The notes under the pieces are model-generated. The model did not search any database, had not been told where the DNA came from, and saw only the letters and a list, made by a program, of their open reading frames with translations. A program made the position numbers and the translations under genes. A stretch of 64,000 nucleotides of DNA from Acidobacteriota bacterium (GTDB lineage: Bacteria > Acidobacteriota > Vicinamibacteria > Vicinamibacterales > UBA8438). Position 1 is the stretch's first letter; each line of letters starts with the position of its first letter. Below, in pieces: positions 25,262 to 33,943 of the stretch. The stretch is from the NCBI GenBank assembly GCA_021296515.1, contig JAGWAH010000004.1, positions 1 to 64,000 of the forward strand, written 5' to 3'.

Positions 25262-26644
25262 ATGAGACGCTTGCGCTCGACGCTCGTCCTGCTGGCGCTC
25301 TTCCTCGCGATCGGCGGCTACGCCTGGTTCGTCGAACGCGAACGGCCGCCGGCGTCGGAGGCGGACGCCAACGAACGGGCGTTCGACGTGGCGGCCGGCC
25401 GGATCACCGACCTCACGGTGAGCGCGGCGAACGGCGACGTCACGGTGCTGAGCCGCACGGAGAACGAAATCGACTGGGAGGTCACTGCACCCGTCGAGAC
25501 GGAGGCGGACGACAACGCGGCGACCGCCATCGCCACCACCCTGGCCGCGCTCGAGATCCGGCGGGTGGTCGAGGACGAGGCCGCGGACCTGGCGCCGTTC
25601 GGACTGGCCGAGCCGCCCGTGAGCGTCACGTTCGCGACCCCCGACGGCGACCCGACCACCCTGTCCGTCGGAGACGAGTCGCCGACCGGCGGAGAGCACT
25701 ACGCGGCCGTCGGCAGCCGGGTGATCCTCGTCGCCGGCTTCGTCGAGTCGACGCTCAACCGGACCACGTTCGAGTTGCGCGACCGGTCCATCCTGGAGTT
25801 CACCGGTCCCGACGTGACGAGTCTCGCCGTCGAGCAGGGCGACGAGACGCTGCGCTTCGCGAAGGCGGACGGCGACTGGCGCGTCGTCGAACCCCTCGAC
25901 GCGCGGGCGGACTTCGGGCTGGTCGAAGCGATGGTCGGCCGGCTCGGCTCCGGCGAGATGGTCGCCATCGAGTCGGAGTCGGCGGCCGATGGCGCGCTGG
26001 AGCCCTTCGGGCTCACCGAACCCCGACTCAGCGCGACGGTCGAGGTGGGCGGCGAGAGCCACACCCTGCTGGTCGGCGACGAGAACCCGGAAACGACTGT
26101 CTACGCCCGCGACGCGGCGCGCGAGCTGATCTTCACCATAGACGCCGCGCTGGTCGACGACCTGGCGCGCGGCGCGGACGCCTATCGCCAGAAGGACCTG
26201 TTCGACTTCCGCCCGTTCAACGCGAACACGCTGACCGTGGTGCGCGGCGGGCGGACGATCCGCTTCGAGAAGGGCGAGGCCGCCGAGGACGAGGCCGCGG
26301 AGGGCGAGGCGGGCGCCGCCGAGGAGGTATGGCGCCGGATCGAGCCGGAGCCGGCGGATGTCGAGCGCCCGGAGATGGACGCCCTGCTGCGGGCGCTGTC
26401 GGATCTGCGCGCGGATTCCTTCGTCGAGAGCCGCGGCGGAACCGGGCTCGACGCGCCGCTGGCCACGATCACCGCGACGTTCGGCGACGACGGTGAGGAA
26501 GAACGCGTGCTCATCGGCCGGTCCGGGGACGCGACCTACGGCCTGCACGGCGACGAACCCGGCGCCGCCGTGGTCGACACCGCAGCCGTCGACGACGCCC
26601 TCGAAGCGCTGGACGCGCTCGACCCCGGCGCCTCGACGGACTGA
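25262..26644 (+). CDS. DUF4340 domain protein
   Basis: A 460-residue protein with one N-terminal anchor (LRSTLVLLALFLAIGGYAWFV) and an extracytoplasmic region made of repeated beta-rich modules (DWEVTAPVETEADD, GDWRVVEPLDARADF, EVWRRIEPEPADVE) with the DUF4340 pattern W-x-(I/V)-x-x-P-x-x-x-x-A-D. An acidic insert (EAAEDEAAEGEAGAAEE) lies in the third module. DUF4340 genes regularly follow GldG-like genes, so it probably works as the last component of this transporter. It starts five bases after the gldG-like stop. Function unknown. Confidence 0.85.
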   Translation: MRRLRSTLVLLALFLAIGGYAWFVERERPPASEADANERAFDVAAGRITDLTVSAANGDVTVLSRTENEIDWEVTAPVETEADDNAATAIATTLAALEIRRVVEDEAADLAPFGLAEPPVSVTFATPDGDPTTLSVGDESPTGGEHYAAVGSRVILVAGFVESTLNRTTFELRDRSILEFTGPDVTSLAVEQGDETLRFAKADGDWRVVEPLDARADFGLVEAMVGRLGSGEMVAIESESAADGALEPFGLTEPRLSATVEVGGESHTLLVGDENPETTVYARDAARELIFTIDAALVDDLARGADAYRQKDLFDFRPFNANTLTVVRGGRTIRFEKGEAAEDEAAEGEAGAAEEVWRRIEPEPADVERPEMDALLRALSDLRADSFVESRGGTGLDAPLATITATFGDDGEEERVLIGRSGDATYGLHGDEPGAAVVDTAAVDDALEALDALDPGASTD

Positions 26645-26749
26645 CCGCCCTTCGCGATTGTCGGGCCGGTGTCCCGCCAAGAAAAGATCCGCGGCCCCCC
26701 GGTGACTCCGCATCTTCCAGCCGATAGATGGTGCGAGGCTTCCCTCGCC

Positions 26750-28435
26750 ATGAGGACATTCCGTAGCGCACCGATTCTGCTCGCCGTCGTGGTGTCCGGC
26801 TGCGTGGCGCGCGCCGGCGCGCCGGTTTCCTTTCCGGGCGCCACCGCTCCGGTCGAGACCGAGGACCGCCCCGCGGAGACTGCGCCGGCAGTCACCGCAG
26901 CGGCACCCGTGGTCGAGTCCACCACCGCGGGGGACGCCGACCGGCGAGTACCGCCTCCCCCCTCGGCCGCGAATCGCTTGCGCGCACCCGAGGAGCCGGC
27001 TCCGGCCCGCGGCGTGCATCGTCGGGGTGATCCCCGCCTGACCCGACATCTCGATCGGCTACTCGACGCGAGCGGGGTCGGGCCCGCGGTCTGGGGTGTG
27101 GAGGTCCGGGCGCTCAACAGGAACGAGCGCCTCTATGCCCGCAATCCCGACGTGCTGCTGACGCCCGCCTCGACGATGAAGCTCGTCACCCTCGCGGCCA
27201 CCGCGGAGCGGCTCGGCTGGGACGACCGCTTCGAGACCGCGCTGCTCACCGCCGCCCCGATCCGCAATGGGACGCTGCAGGGCGATCTCGTGGTGCGCGG
27301 CGCCGGCGATCCGACGATCAACGCCTCTGGCACACGGAACGTCTTCGCCGGCTGGGCCGACGAGTTGGGGAGCCTCGGCGTGCGCCGCATCGCCGGGCGC
27401 ATCATCGGCGACGACGACGTCCTCGACGACGGCGCCCTCGAGACCCCCGGCTTCGGGAGCGGGTGGGCCTGGGACGACTTTGCACGCGGATTCGCGGCCC
27501 CGGCGGGAGCGCTGCAGCACCGCGGGAACGTGGTCGAGGTGGTCGTCGAGCCGGGCAGCGCCGCCGGCCGACCCGCGCGCGCACGTTTCCGGCACCCTGG
27601 ATCCGACCTGATCCTGCGCAACGACGTCATCACCGTGCGCGCCGATCAGACGGCGGACATCCGGCTGCGGCGGTTGCCCGGGCGACCCTCGCTGGTCGTA
27701 GCCGGCCGGATCCCGGAGGGTGCCTCCCCGATCGTGCAGACCGCCGCGGTCGGCAACCCGACCCTCTTCTTCGTGCAGGCGTTCAAGAACACCCTGGAGC
27801 GGAGTGGCATCGCAGTGGACGGCGCGGCGGTCGACATCGACTCGCTGGCGGCCGGGGACAGGGCGCCCGCCCTGCTGGGCCTGCGCCCGCTCCTCCGCCA
27901 CCGGTCGGAACCGCTCTCCACGATCGGCGCCGACATGCTGAAGCAGAGCAGGAACCTCTACGCCGAGTCGCTGGTGCGCCACCTCGGTGTCGCCTCGGGC
28001 TCGACCGCCCGGGCGGGACGCTCGGTGGTGAGCGCGGTACTGAACGACTGGGGCATCGACGGGCGAGGCGCGGTGGTCGCGGACGGGTCGGGGCTGTCGC
28101 GCTACACCTACCTGACGGCGGGCACGCTGGTGGAGGTCTTGGCCAGGCTCTACGAGAATCCGGATCACCGCGCGCGGGTCATGGCGGCGCTGCCCGTCGC
28201 CGGACGGGACGGGACGCTGCGAGGGCGGCTGGTCGGAACCGCGGCCGAGGGGATCGCCCGCGCCAAGACCGGCTCGATGAGCCGCGTGCGCGCGTTGGCG
28301 GGATACGTCGAGAGCGCCGGCGGCGAGCCGCTGGCCTTCGCGATCCTGGCCAACAACTTCAGCGCACCGGCCGCCGAGGTGACCCGCGTCATCGACCAGG
28401 CGGTGGCCGTGCTCGCGTCGTTCTCACGCCGGTAA
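26750..28435 (+). CDS. dacB: D-Ala-D-Ala carboxypeptidase/endopeptidase, PBP4 type, lipoprotein
   Basis: A class C penicillin-binding protein (peptidase S13, 561 residues) that trims or cleaves peptidoglycan cross-links. The active site is complete: S141-TMK144 in TPASTMKLV, S400-R-N402 in KQSRNLYAE, and K506-T-G508. The N-terminus has a lipobox VSGC at 15-18, so it is probably anchored as a lipoprotein, followed by a Thr/Ala/Pro-rich linker of about 70 residues. The start at 26750 places the signal correctly; the upstream in-frame Met at 26669 gives an unlikely extension. It follows the DUF4340 gene by 105 bases. Confidence 0.9.
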   Translation: MRTFRSAPILLAVVVSGCVARAGAPVSFPGATAPVETEDRPAETAPAVTAAAPVVESTTAGDADRRVPPPPSAANRLRAPEEPAPARGVHRRGDPRLTRHLDRLLDASGVGPAVWGVEVRALNRNERLYARNPDVLLTPASTMKLVTLAATAERLGWDDRFETALLTAAPIRNGTLQGDLVVRGAGDPTINASGTRNVFAGWADELGSLGVRRIAGRIIGDDDVLDDGALETPGFGSGWAWDDFARGFAAPAGALQHRGNVVEVVVEPGSAAGRPARARFRHPGSDLILRNDVITVRADQTADIRLRRLPGRPSLVVAGRIPEGASPIVQTAAVGNPTLFFVQAFKNTLERSGIAVDGAAVDIDSLAAGDRAPALLGLRPLLRHRSEPLSTIGADMLKQSRNLYAESLVRHLGVASGSTARAGRSVVSAVLNDWGIDGRGAVVADGSGLSRYTYLTAGTLVEVLARLYENPDHRARVMAALPVAGRDGTLRGRLVGTAAEGIARAKTGSMSRVRALAGYVESAGGEPLAFAILANNFSAPAAEVTRVIDQAVAVLASFSRR

Positions 28436-28468
28436 TCATCCCGGCGACCCGGCCCACATGGTCGCCGA

Positions 28469-29164
28469 TCAGCGGAGGTCCAGCGGGTCGACGAGACCCG
28501 CATCGGCAAAGCCGCGGGCACGCAGCCGGCAACTGTCGCAACGGCGGCACGGGGCGCCGGCCGGCGCCGGGTCGTAGCAACTGAGGGTGATGCCGTAGTC
28601 GAGACCCACAGCCTGCCCCCGGCGGATGATATCGGCCTTCGTCATGGCGAGAAGCGGGGCGTGGATTCGGAACCGGCCGCCTTCGACCCCGGCCTTCGTG
28701 GCCAACGCCGCGAGCCGCTCGAAGGCGGCGATGTACTCCGGCCGGCAGTCGGGGTAGCCCGAGTAGTCCACGGCGTTGACGCCGATGACGAGGGCGCCCG
28801 CACCCAGCACCTCGGCCCATGCGAGCGCGAGCGACAGCAGGACGGTGTTGCGGGCCGGCACGTAGGTCGGCGGAATCCCGTCCCCGTCCAGTTCCCGGTC
28901 CTTGGGTACGGCGCCGTCCCCGGTCAGCGCCGACCCGCCCAGCGCGGCGAGGTCGACCGACAACTCCTGATGGCGCTCGACTCCGAGGGCGGCGGCGACC
29001 CGCCGCGCAGCGGCCATCTCCTGCGCGTGGACCTGCCCGTAGCGCACGGTGAGCGCGAAGAGGGCATGCCCCTCCGCCCGGACGAGGGCAGCGGCCGTGT
29101 AGGAGTCGAGCCCGCCGCTCAGCAGGACGACGGCGCGCTCGGCCGGGTGCGATGCGTCAGCCAT
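28469..29164 (-). CDS. queC: 7-cyano-7-deazaguanine synthase
   Basis: QueC makes preQ0 from 7-carboxy-7-deazaguanine with ATP and ammonia, for queuosine in tRNA. The length is 231 residues. The PP-loop SGGLDS is at 16-21; the C-terminal zinc site comes from LSCYDP, then [22 protein letters not shown] is the family signature. It overlaps the upstream transporter gene by eight bases. queD and queE are not in the window; queA is at 42.2 kb. Confidence 0.95.
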   Translation of the reverse strand: MADASHPAERAVVLLSGGLDSYTAAALVRAEGHALFALTVRYGQVHAQEMAAARRVAAALGVERHQELSVDLAALGGSALTGDGAVPKDRELDGDGIPPTYVPARNTVLLSLALAWAEVLGAGALVIGVNAVDYSGYPDCRPEYIAAFERLAALATKAGVEGGRFRIHAPLLAMTKADIIRRGQAVGLDYGITLSCYDPAPAGAPCRRCDSCRLRARGFADAGLVDPLDLR

Positions 29165-29855
29165 CGGTCGGCGCGAGGGAGAACGGCGTGAAGGAGGTCT
29201 CGCGGTCGTACACGTCGACCTCCTCGGCCGCCTTCAGCCGGTTCACCAGCAGATAGGTCAGCGGCGTGGCGGCCACTTCGTAGAAGACCTTGAACAGGTA
29301 GCCGGACCAGATCGCGGTGAAGAGCACGGAGGCGGGCAGGAGGCCGCCGAAGGCGGTGACGGTGAAGAGCACGGTGTCCACACCCTGGCCCACCACCGTC
29401 GAGCCGATGGTGCGCATCCACAGACGCTTCCCGTCGGTGGCGACCTTGAGCTTGGCCAAGACGAAGGAGTTGGCGAACTCGCCGGCCCAGTAGCCGAGGA
29501 TGGAGGCCACGACCACGCGGGGCACGAGGCCGAGCGCGGATGCGAAGGCCTCCTGCAGCTCCCACCCAGGAGCCGGCGGCAGGGCGACCACGAGGCCGAG
29601 GAACGCCGCCATCAGCGCGTTGGCGCCGAACCCCACCCAGATGATTTGCCGCGTCCGCGCGTAGCCGTAGACCTCGGTCAGCACGTCGCCGAAGACGTAG
29701 GTGACCGGGAACAGCAGAATGCCCCCGGCGAAGACGAACGGGCCCAGCAGGATCAGCTTCTGCGCGGCGATGTTCGAGATCAGCAGCGTCGCCACGAACG
29801 CCGAGCCGACGAACGCGAAGTACCGGTGCCCGGGAGGTGTGCCGCGCCCAGCCAT
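29157..29855 (-). CDS. yhhQ: Queuosine precursor transporter (YhhQ family)
   Basis: An integral membrane protein (232 residues, about six helices) of the YhhQ/VUT family that imports queuosine precursors such as preQ0 or preQ1. Family marks are [29 protein letters not shown], and [17 protein letters not shown] with [13 protein letters not shown]. The start at 29855 ([13 protein letters not shown]) is used; upstream codons to 29924 overlap the 79-residue gene. It directly follows the microcompartment operon and precedes queC, so the same transcript may carry both. Confidence 0.88.
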   Translation of the reverse strand: MAGRGTPPGHRYFAFVGSAFVATLLISNIAAQKLILLGPFVFAGGILLFPVTYVFGDVLTEVYGYARTRQIIWVGFGANALMAAFLGLVVALPPAPGWELQEAFASALGLVPRVVVASILGYWAGEFANSFVLAKLKVATDGKRLWMRTIGSTVVGQGVDTVLFTVTAFGGLLPASVLFTAIWSGYLFKVFYEVAATPLTYLLVNRLKAAEEVDVYDRETSFTPFSLAPTDG

Positions 29856-29860
29856 GGTGT

Positions 29861-30100
29861 CTAGTGACCGTGCGACTGGCAGTAGCCACAGCCGGTGCAT
29901 TCGACGGACGGCTCGATCACGCAACGGCCATCCGGAGGATCGTCCGGCAGCGCCGCACGAACGAAACGACCATGAGCGGGATCATCCGCCAGGACCGCCG
30001 AGTCCGGCCGCGGTTCGGCCGCCCGAGGCGGGGAACGGCGCTCGTCCAGATGCCGGCGGATGGCGGCCTCGACCGCGCCACGCACGTCCGGCCGCGTCAT
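29861..30100 (-). CDS. Small Cys/His-cluster protein of the microcompartment operon
   Basis: A 79-residue protein with no recognised domain. The N-terminus (DVRGAVEAAIRRHLDE, residues 5-20) forms a strongly amphipathic helix like microcompartment encapsulation peptides. A Pro-rich linker follows. The C-terminus holds C60, C68, C71, C74, H77 and H79 (CTGCGYCQSHGH), fit for a metal or iron-sulfur site. Its ATG overlaps the stop of the first BMC-P gene (ATGA), so it is translated with the shell genes. A lumen-targeted metalloprotein or redox factor is an inference only. Confidence 0.7.
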   Translation of the reverse strand: MTRPDVRGAVEAAIRRHLDERRSPPRAAEPRPDSAVLADDPAHGRFVRAALPDDPPDGRCVIEPSVECTGCGYCQSHGH

Positions 30101-30420
30101 GGCGTCCCCCCGGATGGCGCGGCATCCACCCGCGCGGCCAACGGCTCGTCGTCGAAGCAGTCCACCCGGTCGACGATCCCTACTATCGCCATATCGGCGG
30201 GCGCGGCGGGCCGGCGAATGGCGGCCACGGCGGCGCGCCCCTCCTGAACCACCAGCACGCGATCGCCGACGCCGGCCTGCGCCGCGTCCACTGCCAGCAG
30301 CGGCGCCCCGCTCGCTCTACCCTCAGCATCGACCGGCTGGACGAGCAACAGCTTCGCCCCGAGCAGCTTCTCGTGCTTCTGGGTCGCCACGACGGTCCCG
30401 GTCACGCGCGCCAACTGCAT
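30097..30420 (-). CDS. BMC-P shell vertex protein (EutN/CcmL), copy A
   Basis: A 107-residue EutN/CcmL-family pentamer that caps the vertices of a bacterial microcompartment. The start MQLARVTGTVVATQKHEKL, the LLLVQPVD strand, GVGDRVLVVQEGRAA and AIVGIVDRVD are conserved. The C-terminal tail (DCFDDEPLAARVDAAPSGG) is longer than in the other two copies. Lies 14 bases after copy B. Confidence 0.93.
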   Translation of the reverse strand: MQLARVTGTVVATQKHEKLLGAKLLLVQPVDAEGRASGAPLLAVDAAQAGVGDRVLVVQEGRAAVAAIRRPAAPADMAIVGIVDRVDCFDDEPLAARVDAAPSGGTP

Positions 30421-30434
30421 GAATACGGCTGCGG

Positions 30435-30716
30435 TCAGGGTGACGTCTCGGGCTCCACCGTCCAGTGATCGACGATGCCGACCACGTTGGCGTCGGTCGC
30501 CACCAGATCCGGCAGGAACGGAAACGACGCCTCGCGTCCGCGTACGAAGAACACCGTCTCCCCGGTGCCGGCGCCCGCCGAGTCGACCGCCACGAGCGGC
30601 CGGCCGGACGCAGCACCCGCCGGCGTCATCGGCTGCAGGACGAGTAGCTTCTGGCCCTGCAGGCTGCGGTCCTTCATCGTCGAGACGACGTCTCCGATGA
30701 CACGGGCCAGTTGCAT
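30435..30716 (-). CDS. BMC-P shell vertex protein (EutN/CcmL), copy B
   Basis: A 93-residue EutN/CcmL-family protein. It keeps MQLARVIGDVVSTMKD, KLLVLQPMTPAG, GTGETVFFVRGREA and ANVVGIVDHW. The loop before the last strand (SFPFLPDLVATD) differs from copies A and C, pointing to a diverged role rather than a recent duplicate. Thirty-eight bases separate it from copy C. Confidence 0.93.
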   Translation of the reverse strand: MQLARVIGDVVSTMKDRSLQGQKLLVLQPMTPAGAASGRPLVAVDSAGAGTGETVFFVRGREASFPFLPDLVATDANVVGIVDHWTVEPETSP

Positions 30717-30754
30717 GGTCGACAGATTCCCCGCCGCCGGTGGCGTCGACGGAC

Positions 30755-31033
30755 TCAGCTCCCGCCCGCGCTCACCTCGACGGAGTCGACTATACCGACG
30801 ATGGCTGCGTCGACCGGCGTGTCCTTCAGGTCCCCGGCCATCCTGGCGGAGCTGCCGCTGACGACGAGCACGGTCTCACCCGCGCCCGAATCGACCGTGT
30901 CCACCGCCACGATATGGTTGCCGCGCGGGGCGCCGTCGGGCTCCATCGGCTGCACCAGCAGCAGCTTGTTGCTGACGAGACGCTCGTCCTTGCGCGTCGC
31001 CACCACCGTCCCGACGACCTTGGCCAGGATCAA
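30755..31033 (-). CDS. BMC-P shell vertex protein (EutN/CcmL), copy C
   Basis: A 92-residue EutN/CcmL-family protein that follows the BMC-H gene by three bases. ILAKVVGTVVATRKDERL, KLLLVQPMEPDG, GAGETVLVVSGSSAR and AIVGIVDSVEV are present. The start appears to be TTG at 31033 with no clear ribosome site, so translation may depend on coupling to the BMC-H gene. Three BMC-P paralogues are typical of the planctomycete/verrucomicrobial fucose-rhamnose type of microcompartment. Confidence 0.93.
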   Translation of the reverse strand: MILAKVVGTVVATRKDERLVSNKLLLVQPMEPDGAPRGNHIVAVDTVDSGAGETVLVVSGSSARMAGDLKDTPVDAAIVGIVDSVEVSAGGS

Positions 31034-31036
31034 GAC

Positions 31037-31321
31037 TTACACGCCTGCCTTGCCGATCGGGAGGGCGTCCTCCAGATTGGCATGCGGTCTCGGTATCACG
31101 TGCACGGACACGAGCTCGCCGACCCGGCGCGCGGCTGCGGCGCCGGCGTCCGTCGCGGCCTTGACCGCCGCCACGTCGCCGCGAACGATCGCCGTCACGT
31201 AGCCGGCGCCGATCTTCTCCCAGCCTACCAGCGTGACCTTGGCGGCCTTGACCATCGCATCGGCCGCCTCGATCATCGCCACGAGACCCTTGGTCTCGAC
31301 CAGCCCCAACGCTTCACCCAT
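31037..31321 (-). CDS. BMC-H hexameric shell protein
   Basis: A 94-residue single-domain BMC (PduA/CcmK-type) that tiles the facets of a microcompartment. It starts [20 protein letters not shown], has [22 protein letters not shown] around the pore region and ends [17 protein letters not shown], all typical. It is the only facet protein visible here, so other shell genes, if any, must lie elsewhere. GAGGACAAC lies just upstream of the ATG. Confidence 0.95.
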   Translation of the reverse strand: MGEALGLVETKGLVAMIEAADAMVKAAKVTLVGWEKIGAGYVTAIVRGDVAAVKAATDAGAAAARRVGELVSVHVIPRPHANLEDALPIGKAGV

Positions 31322-31340
31322 GTTGTCCTCCGCGCCTGCC

Positions 31341-31376
31341 CGGGAGTCTGCCGCCGTTCTACGGCGCAGGCTCCCG
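31341..31376. repeat. Dispersed imperfect palindrome, copy 3
   Basis: Arms CGGGAGTCTGCCGCCG and CGGCGCAGGCTCCCG around a TTCTA loop. It contains the stop codon and final codons of the aldolase gene and ends 20 bases before the BMC-H start. The position between aldolase and shell genes could set their relative expression. Confidence 0.75.
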
Positions 31377-32243
31377 GTCGCGCAGACGGTTGACGGCGTC
31401 TTCGACGATGGCCGTCAGTTCGCGGTATGTTAAACGAATCTCCGTTTCCCCGTGCGCCGGCGGCGCCGCGGCTCCGGGAACGGCCGGCACATCGTCCACG
31501 AGCCGGGCGCCCGGTGCGGACGGCGCCTCGAGCGTCTGGCACGCGGCGTCGCCGCCGGCGACGATGCCGTCGCTCCCTTCGGGGCAGATCGGGGCGGGGG
31601 CGGCGATACCGTACGTGCCCCGCAACTCCTGCAGACGGTTGACCTCCTCGCGCGACAGCAGACGCTCGCGGCCCAGGATGCGGGCCACCACGCTGATGCG
31701 CGCGAAGTGCTCGATGGTCTCCATCTTGTAATAGGCGGGCAGCAACCCGTCGGCCACCGTGATGGCGCCGTGGTTGGCCAGCAGGAGACCGTCGTGAGCC
31801 GCGATGTGCCTGTCCACCGCGTCGGCCAGCTCCTGCGTCGACGGGGTCCCGTACTCGGCGATGGGGATGCTGCCCAGCGTGGTCACGACCTCGGCCAGCA
31901 CGGCGCGATCGAGCGGGATGCCGGCCACCGCGAAGCCCGTGGCGACGGGAGGGTGGGCGTGAACGACGGCCGTGACGTCGGCCCGGCGGCGGTACACGGC
32001 GAGGTGCATCGGCAGTTCCGAAGACGGGTCCCGCTCGCCGGCCAGCTTGCGCCCTGCGTAGTCCGTGATCACCAGCATGTCGGGGGTCATGAAGCCCTTC
32101 GACACGCTCTTCGGGGTGGTCAGCAGGCGCTCGGCGTCGAGGCGTACGCTGATATTGCCGTCGTTCGAGGCGACGTAGGCACGCTGGTGCAGGCGGCGGC
32201 CGATCTCGACGATGTCGGCGCGCCTGGTTTCTTCCGCGGTCAT
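31359..32243 (-). CDS. Class II aldolase with C-terminal microcompartment-targeting helix
   Basis: A 294-residue zinc aldolase of the FucA/RhaD/adducin family, which splits fuculose- or rhamnulose-1-phosphate into DHAP and lactaldehyde. The catalytic acid is E76; zinc ligands are H95, H97 (VVHAHPP) and H158 (LLANHGA). After the catalytic domain (about residue 225) comes an Ala/Pro-rich linker and then an amphipathic helix (residues about 268-287, [19 protein letters not shown]), the usual form of an encapsulation peptide. It leads the shell operon. Lactaldehyde would be the toxic intermediate, but no aldehyde dehydrogenase is encoded nearby. The last codons lie in a dispersed palindrome. Confidence 0.88.
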   Translation of the reverse strand: MTAEETRRADIVEIGRRLHQRAYVASNDGNISVRLDAERLLTTPKSVSKGFMTPDMLVITDYAGRKLAGERDPSSELPMHLAVYRRRADVTAVVHAHPPVATGFAVAGIPLDRAVLAEVVTTLGSIPIAEYGTPSTQELADAVDRHIAAHDGLLLANHGAITVADGLLPAYYKMETIEHFARISVVARILGRERLLSREEVNRLQELRGTYGIAAPAPICPEGSDGIVAGGDAACQTLEAPSAPGARLVDDVPAVPGAAAPPAHGETEIRLTYRELTAIVEDAVNRLRDREPAP

Positions 32244-32268
32244 GGAATCCGTTCAGCGTCGTCTCGCG

Positions 32269-32520
32269 TCAAGCCGTCTTCACGAACGACCGCTGACATT
32301 CCTTCGAACAGAAATAGTGCGTCATCCCGCCCGCACGAGTCCTGATGGCGCGCGACGGCTCGACGTAGGTGCCGCACACCGGATCCCGCACGAGGGCCAC
32401 TCCGCGCTTCGCGCCGCGCGGCGGTGGAGCAGTTGCCCCGGAGACCGCACCCGCGACGAACTTCCAGATCAGGCGGATGATCAGCGCCGCGAACAGCAGA
32501 CGGAGCAGGATCCACCCCAT
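32269..32520 (-). CDS. Membrane-anchored YHS/TRASH-like domain protein
   Basis: An 83-residue protein: a transmembrane helix (MGWILLRLLFAALIIRLIW), a short basic linker and a YHS-type metal-binding module, with Cys in RDPVCGTYVEP and two more in HYFCSKECQRSF. YHS domains bind metals and often accompany copper or heavy-metal handling proteins. It lies 25 bases upstream of the aldolase gene and 40 bases after glmM on the same strand. Its own substrate is unknown. Confidence 0.75.
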   Translation of the reverse strand: MGWILLRLLFAALIIRLIWKFVAGAVSGATAPPPRGAKRGVALVRDPVCGTYVEPSRAIRTRAGGMTHYFCSKECQRSFVKTA

Positions 32521-32560
32521 GACTCGACCCGAATCCCGGCGATGATACCCCCGGGCCGGC

Positions 32561-33895
32561 TCACGCGAGCTCCCGCCGCGCGCAGGCGGCGACGCCCTCC
32601 GCCAGCCTCTGCACGACACCCCGCTCCCGGCCCTCGATCATCACACGCAGCACGGGCTCGGTTCCCGAATAGCGTACCAGCACGCGACCGGCGCCGGCGA
32701 GTCGCGCCTCTGCGGATCGGATGGCCTTCCCGATCGCAGGCACCTCCCCGAGATTCGGCTTGCGCGCCACGGGTACGCTCAGCAGCGCCTGGGGCAGGAT
32801 GCACAGGTCGCTCATCAGATCCGCGAGGTCGCACCCGGTCTCGGCAACGATCCGCAGCACGGACAGCGCCGTGCCGAGCCCGTCTCCGGTCGGCAGCAGA
32901 TCCGAGAAGATGACATGCCCCGACTGCTCGCCTCCGAGACAGACGCCGCGCCGCTCCATTTCCGCGCGTACGTGGGCATCGCCTACCGGGCACCGGTGGA
33001 GCGCGATCCCGTACTCGCCCAGCGCCGCCTCCAGCCCGAAGTTGCTCATGACCGTCGCCACGACGCCGCCGGCCGCCAGGCGCCCCGCGCGATGCAGATG
33101 CCGGGCCGCCACGAAGAGCACGCCGTCGCCGTCCACGATACGGCCGCGGCCGTCCACCAGGATGACCCGATCGCCGTCGCCATCGAACGCAAAGCCGAGC
33201 CGGCACCGGTGCTCGAGCACGGCCGCACGCAGCCTCTCCGGATGCGTCGAACCGCTGTTCTCGTTGATGTTCCGGCCATCCGGCGACGCGTGCAACTCGA
33301 CGACGGGAACACCCAGCCGTTCCAGCACCCGGGACGCGACGCCGCTGGTCGCGCCGTGGGCGCAGTCGATGGCGATCGGCAGGCCCGCGACGTCCGCACC
33401 CTCCACGATGCCGAGCAGGTGATCGACGTAGGCTTGCAGCAGATTCGCCGTGTCGAGAGGGGGCCCGGGATCGGCCGGCGCCGTGCCCGCCGCCCGGGCG
33501 CTTGCGACTCGTGCCTCGATGCGGCCCTCCAGCTCGACCGAGGCCTTCGCGCCGCTGGCCAGCAGGATCTTGATCCCGTTGTCCGGATGCCGATTGTGGG
33601 ATGCGGAGACGGCGACGCCGGCATCGAACCCGTGACGCGCCGTGATGACCGCGACCCCCGGCGTGGGCACGACCCCGATGCCTACCGGCAGCCCGCCGCG
33701 CGCCCGCACCCCGGAAGCGAACCATCGCTCGACCCAGGTACCCGAGTCCCTGGTGTCGCGCCCGCAGGCGATGCGGGGCGCACCGCCCAGCTCCTCCGCC
33801 AGAGCCGCGCCGAGACAGGCGATAGTGACTCCGTCGAGTGGAGGCGTACCCGGTACGCCGCGCACGCCATCGGTGCCGAAGAGGACGCTCGACAT
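32561..33895 (-). CDS. glmM: Phosphoglucosamine mutase
   Basis: It interconverts glucosamine-6-phosphate and glucosamine-1-phosphate on the way to UDP-GlcNAc (444 residues). The phosphoserine is S99 in VSASHNRHPDNGIK; the Mg2+ loop is DGDGDR; GGEQSGH and RYSGTEPVLRVM are the substrate motifs. The start at 33895 (MSSVLFGTDGVRG) matches the family. It is placed after cdaA-cdaR, an order common in Firmicutes, where c-di-AMP synthesis and wall-precursor supply are linked through a CdaA-GlmM contact. Confidence 0.96.
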   Translation of the reverse strand: MSSVLFGTDGVRGVPGTPPLDGVTIACLGAALAEELGGAPRIACGRDTRDSGTWVERWFASGVRARGGLPVGIGVVPTPGVAVITARHGFDAGVAVSASHNRHPDNGIKILLASGAKASVELEGRIEARVASARAAGTAPADPGPPLDTANLLQAYVDHLLGIVEGADVAGLPIAIDCAHGATSGVASRVLERLGVPVVELHASPDGRNINENSGSTHPERLRAAVLEHRCRLGFAFDGDGDRVILVDGRGRIVDGDGVLFVAARHLHRAGRLAAGGVVATVMSNFGLEAALGEYGIALHRCPVGDAHVRAEMERRGVCLGGEQSGHVIFSDLLPTGDGLGTALSVLRIVAETGCDLADLMSDLCILPQALLSVPVARKPNLGEVPAIGKAIRSAEARLAGAGRVLVRYSGTEPVLRVMIEGRERGVVQRLAEGVAACARRELA

Positions 33896-33943
33896 GAGAT
33901 CCGCAACGTTCGGGAAGGTCACCCGCGGCCCGGCCACGGGCAG

